Below, one piece after another: positions 58,523-64,000 of a DNA stretch of 64,000 nt; the stretch's first letter is position 1; the number at the start of each line of letters is the position of its first letter. The notes below the pieces were generated by a model, which ran no database searches, was not told the origin of the DNA, and saw only the letters and a list, made by a program, of their open reading frames with translations. The DNA is taken from the NCBI GenBank assembly GCA_951812615.1, contig CATOSU010000001.1, forward strand, positions 62,001-126,000. Reading direction: 5' to 3'. Made by a program: the position numbers and the translations under genes. Origin of the DNA: an uncultured Paracoccaceae bacterium. GTDB lineage: Bacteria; Pseudomonadota; Alphaproteobacteria; Rhodobacterales; Rhodobacteraceae.

Positions 58523-58850
58523 GCCAAATTCTCCGCAATCGCACAGGCACAGTATGCCACAACGCGGGGGGCCTGTATGCCCTCGCCCCGCCGGTTGCCG
58601 CAACGGCACGACACGTTGACTCCGAAACCCCCGCCCTTACAGGCATTTGAGCCTTTGCCCCGCAAAAAATTTACAATGCCGCACCCAAATCCGAAAAACG
58701 TTGACAAGCAAATCCATCTAAAACCGAGACTTATTCCAATATTTTCATCTCTCGGTATGATCCGTGCTCAAATCTGGCGCAGCGCCGCGCAGCCGGATAG
58801 CATACTCCCAGACGCCGGAACCGGCGCATCACCTGGAGGAGGAGCCCAGA
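58523..58850. other. Divergent region upstream of acetyl-CoA synthetase
   Basis: No gene is supported here. An A+T-rich stretch from about 58660 to 58760 contains TTGACA at 58701-58706, but I found no matching -10 box at the usual distance. GGAGGAGGA at about 58835-58843 is the ribosome binding site of the next gene. Confidence 0.45.
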
Positions 58851-60812
58851 ATGTCGCCCGCGGACACCGCATCCAAAACCTATGCCCCGTCGTCGGAGAT
58901 GATCGCCGGCGCCCATGTGAACGCCGACCAATACGACGAAATGTACGCGGCCTCTGTCGCAGACCCCGATGCATTCTGGGCTGAACACGGCAAGCGCGTC
59001 GACTGGATCAAACCCTTCACCAAGGTCCGCGACGTCGACTTCACGCTCGGCAATGTCAACATCAACTGGTTCGCCGACGGCACGCTGAACGTCGCCGCCA
59101 ACTGCATCGACCGTCACCTCGCCACCCGCGGCGACCAGACGGCGATCATCTGGGAACCCGACGAACCCACCGACGATGCGCTGCACATCACTTACAACCA
59201 GCTCGCCAGCGAAGTCGGCACCTTCGCCAACGTCCTGAAAAAGCTGGGCGTCACCAAGGGCGACCGGGTCATCATCTACCTCCCGATGATCCCCGAGGCC
59301 GCCTATGCGATGCTGGCCTGCGCCCGGATCGGCGCGATCCACTCGATCGTGTTCGCCGGGTTCTCGCCCGACGCGCTGGGCGCCCGGGTCAACGGCTGTG
59401 ACGCCAAGCTGTTGATCACCGCAGACTCCGCCCCGCGCGGCGGCCGCGCCACTAAGCTCAAGGACAACGTCAACCAGGCCCTGCTGAACGATTTCGACGA
59501 GGTCAAATGCCTTGTCGTCCGGCGCACCGGCGATCAGGTTGCCTGGCGCGACGGGCTCGACTTCTGGCTGCACGAAGAGGCCGCAGGCGTGGACGCCAAT
59601 TGCCCGGCCGAAGAGATGAACGCCGAGGATCCGCTGTTCATCCTCTACACCTCCGGCTCCACCGGTCAGCCCAAGGGCGTCGTGCACTCCACCGGCGGAT
59701 ACCTTGTCTACGCGTCGATGACGCAGGAAATCACCTTCGACTACCATGACGGCGACATCTACTGGTGCACCGCGGATGTGGGCTGGGTCACCGGCCACAG
59801 CTACATCGTCTACGGCCCGCTCGCCAATGGCGCCACCACGGTCATGTTCGAAGGTGTGCCCACCTACCCCGATGCCTCGCGGTTCTGGGCCGTGTGCGAA
59901 AAACACAAGGTGAACCAGTTCTACACCGCCCCCACCGCGATCCGCGCGCTGATGGGCCAGGGCACCGAATGGGTCGAGAAATGCGATCTCTCCTCGCTCA
60001 AGGTGCTGGGCACCGTCGGTGAACCGATCAACCCCGAAGCCTGGAATTGGTACAATGACGTGGTCGGCAAGGGCAACTGCCCGATCGTCGACACATGGTG
60101 GCAGACCGAAACCGGCGGCCACATGATGACCCCGCTGCCCGGCGCCCATGCCACCAAGCCCGGCGCCGCCCAGCGCCCGTTCTTCGGCGTCCAGCCCGTG
60201 GTGCTGGAACCGACCTCCGGCGAAGTGATCGAAGGCAACGGCGTCGAAGGCGTGCTGGCCATCCGTGACAGCTGGCCGGGCCAGATGCGCTCGGTCTGGG
60301 GCGACCATGACCGGTTCGAGAAAACTTATTTCTCCGACTACAAGGGCTACTACTTCTCCGGCGACGGCTGCCGCCGCGACGAGGACGGCGATTACTGGAT
60401 CACCGGCCGCGTCGACGACGTGATCAACGTCTCCGGCCACCGCATGGGCACGGCCGAGGTCGAAAGCGCGCTTGTCGCCCACGAAACCGTGGCCGAGGCC
60501 GCCGTGGTCGGCTACCCGCACGACATCAAGGGCCAGGGCATCTATTGCTACGTCACGCTGATGAACGGGGTCGAACCCACCGATGACCTGCGCAAAGCCC
60601 TGCGCACCTGGGTCCGGACCGAAATCGGCCCCATCGCCTCGCCCGACGTGATCCAGTGGGCCCCGGGCCTGCCGAAAACCCGCTCCGGCAAAATCATGCG
60701 CCGCATCCTGCGCAAGATCGCCGAGAACGATTTCGGCGCGCTGGGGGACACTTCAACTCTTGCTGATCCTTCCGTGGTGGACGATCTGATCGAAAACCGC
60801 GCAACAAAGTAG
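58851..60812 (+). CDS. acs: Acetyl-CoA synthetase (AMP-forming)
   Basis: This enzyme activates acetate to acetyl-CoA through acetyl-AMP. The 653-residue protein has the family blocks [20 protein letters not shown] (ATP loop), [38 protein letters not shown] and the acetylation-type lysine region [26 protein letters not shown] precedes the ATG at 58851. Length and motifs fit acetate rather than longer acids. It is followed by a hairpin and a rho-independent terminator, so it is a single-gene transcript. Confidence 0.95.
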   Translation: MSPADTASKTYAPSSEMIAGAHVNADQYDEMYAASVADPDAFWAEHGKRVDWIKPFTKVRDVDFTLGNVNINWFADGTLNVAANCIDRHLATRGDQTAIIWEPDEPTDDALHITYNQLASEVGTFANVLKKLGVTKGDRVIIYLPMIPEAAYAMLACARIGAIHSIVFAGFSPDALGARVNGCDAKLLITADSAPRGGRATKLKDNVNQALLNDFDEVKCLVVRRTGDQVAWRDGLDFWLHEEAAGVDANCPAEEMNAEDPLFILYTSGSTGQPKGVVHSTGGYLVYASMTQEITFDYHDGDIYWCTADVGWVTGHSYIVYGPLANGATTVMFEGVPTYPDASRFWAVCEKHKVNQFYTAPTAIRALMGQGTEWVEKCDLSSLKVLGTVGEPINPEAWNWYNDVVGKGNCPIVDTWWQTETGGHMMTPLPGAHATKPGAAQRPFFGVQPVVLEPTSGEVIEGNGVEGVLAIRDSWPGQMRSVWGDHDRFEKTYFSDYKGYYFSGDGCRRDEDGDYWITGRVDDVINVSGHRMGTAEVESALVAHETVAEAAVVGYPHDIKGQGIYCYVTLMNGVEPTDDLRKALRTWVRTEIGPIASPDVIQWAPGLPKTRSGKIMRRILRKIAENDFGALGDTSTLADPSVVDDLIENRATK

Positions 60813-60835
60813 GATGGGTGAACCACCCATCCTAC
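60809..60835. repeat. GTAGGATGGGTG palindrome after acs
   Basis: GTAGGATGGGTG-AAC-CACCCATCCTAC is a perfect hairpin that begins within the acs stop codon. Its core recurs at 52871-52928. This is a dispersed REP-like element. Confidence 0.8.
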
Positions 60836-60856
60836 CCCTCTCTCCCTGTGACTGGC

Positions 60857-60883
60857 TCCCCCGCTTCGGCGGGGGATTTTTTT
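60857..60883 (+). terminator. Rho-independent terminator of acs
   Basis: The stem TCCCCCGC/GCGGGGGA with loop TTCG-type is followed by TTTTTTT, a textbook terminator. Confidence 0.9.
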
Positions 60884-60997
60884 GCGTCGCCGCGTTCTCC
60901 GGGACATGGCCGTCAGCCAATGTTGGTATTGCCAGGTTGATTTTCCTTCGGCACACTCAACCCGAACACCGATCCGACCTCCGATGCCGGGCACACC

Positions 60998-61672
60998 ATG
61001 TTGACAGAAGATCACAGAAACCAGATTGACGCCTACTTGATCAGGCGCGGAGAGGATTTCGCCGCACGGCAACAACTGATCATACGCGACGAAGTCGAAT
61101 CGAATTTCGAAAGCGCCAGAGCTGCGCGCCGCGACAACCTCCTGTTTGTTCTGGGGGCCGTCGGCATTTCAGGGCTGGCAATCGCCAGCTTTCTCTACAG
61201 CGAGATTACGCAATCCGCAGAAGCCGCGGCCAGATCCGTCGCCAAGGAGGCGGCTGAGGCGCAGGTCGCCGGTGCGGTTGCTGCAGTCGAACGCACCGAA
61301 GCGGAACTGAATTCGGCCCAGGACGAGCTTGCCGACGCGCTGGCCAAGCTGGAGGCCGCAACCGATGAAATCGATGCCCTCAAATCCAAAATTCTGAACA
61401 CCGAAGCCGCCGTCCGCGCCGCTGAAAGCCAGGTCCTGCAAATCAAGGAAGAGGCCCTGGAACTCGTCGGGCAGGTAAACGCCATGAAAGGCGGCATCAT
61501 GGTGCTCGATGGGGTGTCCAGCCTGCTGGAGGACTTTGCAGAACTGCGCCTGCAGGTGGAAAGAAACGAAATGTCACGCCGGTCGGACGGACCGCCCGAT
61601 CCCCGCGATCCCGAAGACAGCTCGGACTTGTCCAGCGGAACGGTCGACCAGCTTTTCCCTGGCGCCGATTGA
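60998..61672 (+). CDS. Membrane-anchored coiled-coil protein, unknown
   Basis: The 224-residue protein has a single membrane segment near residues 48-66 (LLFVLGAVGISGLAIASFLY), then a long alanine/glutamate-rich coiled coil (about residues 75-160), and an acidic Pro/Asp tail. No known domain is seen. It is 21 bases upstream of a secreted tail-collar-like protein, so the two may work together at the envelope. Confidence 0.6.
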   Translation: MLTEDHRNQIDAYLIRRGEDFAARQQLIIRDEVESNFESARAARRDNLLFVLGAVGISGLAIASFLYSEITQSAEAAARSVAKEAAEAQVAGAVAAVERTEAELNSAQDELADALAKLEAATDEIDALKSKILNTEAAVRAAESQVLQIKEEALELVGQVNAMKGGIMVLDGVSSLLEDFAELRLQVERNEMSRRSDGPPDPRDPEDSSDLSSGTVDQLFPGAD

Positions 61673-61693
61673 ACGGCCCGAAAGGAGATCATT

Positions 61694-62305
61694 TTGAAGA
61701 TCATCGCCCTTGTCAGTGCCCTGACGACCTGTCTTGCGGCCTGGGGGACAGCCTCAGACGCCCAGCAAAGCTCACTGGCCTGCGCCGGGAACCTGAGCTC
61801 GAAATCCTCCGGCATCGAACTCCTCGATTGCCTGAAGGAGGTCGCACTGGAAGTGTCCCAGCGCGAACGCGAAATCCGTTACCTTCAAAGCCTGTTGGTC
61901 GAAGCGACGCAAAACGCTGTCCCCTCCGGCGCGGTTCTTGCCTTCGACATCCCCTCTGGGTGCCCGAAAGGCTGGAATAATTTCCCGCTGGCCACTGGCC
62001 GTTTCATCGTTGGCGCCGGGTTGGGGAATTTCGATGAGAACAAGGTGGCCATAGAGGAAAAGAAATTCCGCGATGAAGGCGGCGCAGAGAGAGTGACTCT
62101 AAACTCGGATCAAATCGCCGCTCATACTCACCGAGTCCCGCATGGAGGCGCCGACACAGCTGTGAATATTGAGGGTTTGAGCACCGGCGTGAATTGGGGA
62201 GTACGCAGAACGATTGCGAACGAAGAGACTTTGCTGTCCGGCGGCTCCCAACCCCACAACAACATGCCCCCCTACATCGCGCTCCATTTCTGCAAAAAGG
62301 ACTGA
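61694..62305 (+). CDS. Secreted protein with phage tail-collar-like C-terminal domain
   Basis: The 203-residue protein starts at TTG 61694 (AAAGGAG upstream) and has a signal peptide (ALVSALTTCLAAWGTASDA). A short helical part (ELLDCLKEVALEVSQREREI) leads to a domain resembling the phage tail-fibre collar fold: GAVLAFDIPSGCPKGWNNFP, GRFIVGAG, then SQPHNNMPPYIALHFCKKD at the C-terminus. Such domains trimerise and bind surfaces. There are no phage genes next to it, so it looks like a host-adapted module. Confidence 0.7.
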   Translation: MKIIALVSALTTCLAAWGTASDAQQSSLACAGNLSSKSSGIELLDCLKEVALEVSQREREIRYLQSLLVEATQNAVPSGAVLAFDIPSGCPKGWNNFPLATGRFIVGAGLGNFDENKVAIEEKKFRDEGGAERVTLNSDQIAAHTHRVPHGGADTAVNIEGLSTGVNWGVRRTIANEETLLSGGSQPHNNMPPYIALHFCKKD

Positions 62306-62382
62306 GTGGCCACAAGCGAGTCACCCCTCCCCGGCTTCATCTTGCCTCAAATACTCCGGGGTCCGGCGGCAGCGCCCCCGGG

Positions 62383-62423
62383 GCAAATCATCCATGATTT
62401 GCTCTCAATTCGTCCACGAATTG
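62383..62423. terminator. Twin hairpins with TCCA loops between converging genes
   Basis: GCAAATCA-TCCA-TGATTTGC (62383-62402) and CAATTCG-TCCA-CGAATTG (62406-62423) are both perfect and share the same loop. They lie between the collar-like gene and mrp, which converge, and likely end both transcripts. Confidence 0.75.
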
Positions 62424-62434
62424 TCTGCGCCGCC

Positions 62435-63496
62435 TCAAGCCAGCCCGCGCGCGACCAGCCCCTGCGCCAGCGTCATGAACGCGGCCGCCTGCGCGCTGTC
62501 CGGCGCCGAGGCCACCACCGGTACGCCGCCGTCTCCGGCCAGCCGGATATCCAGATGCAGCGGCACCTCGGCCAGCAGCGGCACGCCCAGCTTCGCGGCC
62601 TCCGCGGCCACGCCGCCATGGCCGAACACGTGCTCCTCGTGTCCGCAATTGGAACAGATATGGGTCGACATGTTCTCGACCATCCCCAGGATCGGCACGT
62701 TCAGCTGACGGAACATGTCCATCCCCTTGCGCGCGTCCAAGAGCGCCACGTCCTGCGGCGTGGACACGATAACCGCGCCGTCCACCGCGAATTTCTGGCT
62801 CAGCGTCAGCTGCACGTCGCCGGTGCCCGGCGGCAGATCCACGATCAGCACGTCCAGACCGCCCCACTGCACCTGGTTCATCATCTGCTGCAGCGCCCCC
62901 ATCAGCATCGGCCCGCGCCAGACAACGGCCTTGCCCTCCTCCATCATCAGCCCGATGGACATCATCGTCACGCCATGCGCCCTGAGCGGCAGGATGGTCT
63001 TTCCATCCGGTGACGCAGGCCGCCCCGAAACGCCCATCATCCGCGGCTGCGACGGCCCGTAAACATCGGCGTCCAGCAGACCCACCCGCCGGCCCTGCGC
63101 CGCCAGCGCCGCCGCCAGGTTCGCGGCTACGGTGGATTTGCCGACCCCGCCCTTGCCGCTGGCCACGGCAATGATCCGGTCAACCCCGGCCACCTTCTGC
63201 GGCCCCTGCGGCGCGGCCGGTTTGCGCGCAGCCTTCAGGTCCGGCGGCGCCTTGGCCGAATGCGCGGTCATCATCGCCGAAACCTGCGCCACGCCCAGCG
63301 CCTTCACCCGGGCCTCGGCCTCGGCCCGGACCGGCTCCATCGCCTGCGACCGCTCCGGATCGATCTCCAGCACGAAACTGACCCGGTCCTCCTCGACCGT
63401 CAGCGCGCGCAGGATCCCTGCGGCAACGATATCCTGCCCCGACGCCGGGTCGGCCACCTGTTTCAGAACTTCCAGTACCGCCTCTTGCGTCGCCAT
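62435..63496 (-). CDS. mrp: Mrp/NBP35-family ATP-binding iron-sulfur cluster carrier
   Basis: This P-loop ATPase of 353 residues binds and delivers Fe-S clusters. An N-terminal MIP18-like (DUF59) domain (about residues 1-85) precedes the deviant Walker A VASGKGGVGKSTVAANLA, and the cluster-binding CxxC is in STHICSNCGHEEHVFG. The start at 63496 begins the DUF59 part. It converges with the collar-like gene. Confidence 0.93.
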   Translation of the reverse strand: MATQEAVLEVLKQVADPASGQDIVAAGILRALTVEEDRVSFVLEIDPERSQAMEPVRAEAEARVKALGVAQVSAMMTAHSAKAPPDLKAARKPAAPQGPQKVAGVDRIIAVASGKGGVGKSTVAANLAAALAAQGRRVGLLDADVYGPSQPRMMGVSGRPASPDGKTILPLRAHGVTMMSIGLMMEEGKAVVWRGPMLMGALQQMMNQVQWGGLDVLIVDLPPGTGDVQLTLSQKFAVDGAVIVSTPQDVALLDARKGMDMFRQLNVPILGMVENMSTHICSNCGHEEHVFGHGGVAAEAAKLGVPLLAEVPLHLDIRLAGDGGVPVVASAPDSAQAAAFMTLAQGLVARGLA

Positions 63497-63644
63497 CCTG
63501 CCCTCGCTTTTCTGCCTGTCTGCGCGCTTACCACCGCTGTCCGCCGGCCAGCAACCTTTCACTTAACCCGCCCGCCCCGGCACGCAAGGGCTTGGCGCAA
63601 TGAGCCCGGCCTGTCACAACTTGTCCAGCACAAGGAGACCGGAC

Positions 63645-64000
63645 ATGACCGCAGGATCGCGCCCGAACATCGTCTTCATCATGGCCGACAATCTGGGCTG
63701 GGGCGAGCTGGGCTGTTACGGCGGCGGCGCGCTGCGCGGCGCACCGACCCCGCGCATCGACGCGCTGGCGCGGCAGGGGCTGATGCTGCAGAATTTCAAC
63801 GTCGAAAGCGACTGCGTGCCAACCCGCTCGGCTTTCATGACCGGCCGGCACCCGGTCCGCACCGGGGCGCTGCAATCGGTGGCGCCGAACCTGCCGCAGG
63901 GCATCGCACCGTGGGAAATCACTCTCGCGCAACAGTTTAAGTCGGCCGGGTACCGCACTGCAATGTACGGCAAATGGCATCTCGGCGACCGCCCCGGCCG
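63645..64000 (+). CDS. Sulfatase, N-terminal part (cut by window edge)
   Basis: The first 118 codons of an alkaline-phosphatase-superfamily sulfatase are visible. The N-terminal metal-binding stretch is RPNIVFIMADNLGWGELGCY, and the modification site CVPTRSAFMTGRH has the CxPxR pattern in which Cys becomes formylglycine. YGKWHLGD is a further family motif. AAGGAG precedes the ATG. No signal peptide is seen. The substrate cannot be told from this part. Confidence 0.9.
   Translation, partial: MTAGSRPNIVFIMADNLGWGELGCYGGGALRGAPTPRIDALARQGLMLQNFNVESDCVPTRSAFMTGRHPVRTGALQSVAPNLPQGIAPWEITLAQQFKSAGYRTAMYGKWHLGDRPG

Noticed and set aside
58731-60521. Minus-strand open frame of about 596 codons
   Set aside because: It is antisense to acetyl-CoA synthetase, which has all family motifs and a strong ribosome binding site.

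Overview
The window looks like a piece of a marine alphaproteobacterium of the Roseobacter/Rhodobacteraceae group. The evidence is a DMSP demethylase (dmdA) next to acuI, a trgA-trgB-cysK tellurite locus of the kind described in Rhodobacter sphaeroides, a two-piece permuted tmRNA with the alphaproteobacterial tag ANDNRAPVAMAA, and high G+C over most of the window. No search could be run, so all names rest on motifs, gene order and family knowledge.

Layout. (1) 1-11780: a visibly lower-G+C catabolic block. A TetR-type regulator faces an operon for a flavin monooxygenase, maleylacetate reductase, a five-gene branched-chain-type ABC importer, hydroxyquinol 1,2-dioxygenase, a beta-keto acid cleavage enzyme (BKACE) and a CocE/NonD hydrolase. 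Together they suggest uptake of an aromatic compound, hydroxylation to hydroxyquinol, ring cleavage, and reduction to 3-oxoadipate, which BKACE could finish. (2) 11860-15722: an IS91-family element with a partner tyrosine recombinase, a scar, a phage small-terminase gene and tRNA-Ser(GGA). This looks like the edge of an island. (3) 15793-28924: leftward housekeeping and stress genes (AlaX editing protein, MscS channel, cysK, trgB, trgA, cfa, photolyase, class V aminotransferase, His-rich periplasmic protein), a Crp-type regulator, and acuI/dmdA. dmdA is the last gene of a translationally coupled DUF2182-DUF1326-DinB-dmdA operon that faces a GntR/FCD regulator. (4) 31757-38915: a ribbon-helix-helix pair, an MFS exporter, a vWA-Hint protein, ssrA, a flavodoxin-fold quinone reductase, and a rhodanese-ChrB/ChrA chromate pair.

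(5) 39148-58134 is the most interesting part. It is a bacterial microcompartment locus with one BMC-T, one BMC-H and one BMC-P shell protein. It also encodes a CoA-acylating aldehyde dehydrogenase, a malate-dehydrogenase-like protein with an N-terminal extension, an opine-dehydrogenase-like protein, RidA, and a glutamine-synthetase-like (GmaS-type) ligase. Divergent to these is a sarcosine-oxidase-type flavoprotein. A second leftward operon carries the three split glutamate-synthase modules seen in N-methylglutamate synthase (MgsABC/GlxBCD type), two class I glutamine amidotransferases and an isochorismatase-fold hydrolase. The same CTGTAT/ATACAG-type palindrome lies upstream of both operons and of a GntR regulator. 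My inference is a compartment that captures the aldehyde released when an amine is metabolised through gamma-glutamyl or N-alkyl-glutamate intermediates.

(6) 58154-64000: acetyl-CoA synthetase, a membrane coiled-coil protein followed by a secreted tail-collar-like protein, Mrp, and the start of a sulfatase. Intergenic spaces hold recurring twin hairpins, a GTAGGATGGGTG palindrome and TTCATCTTTG-type repeats.
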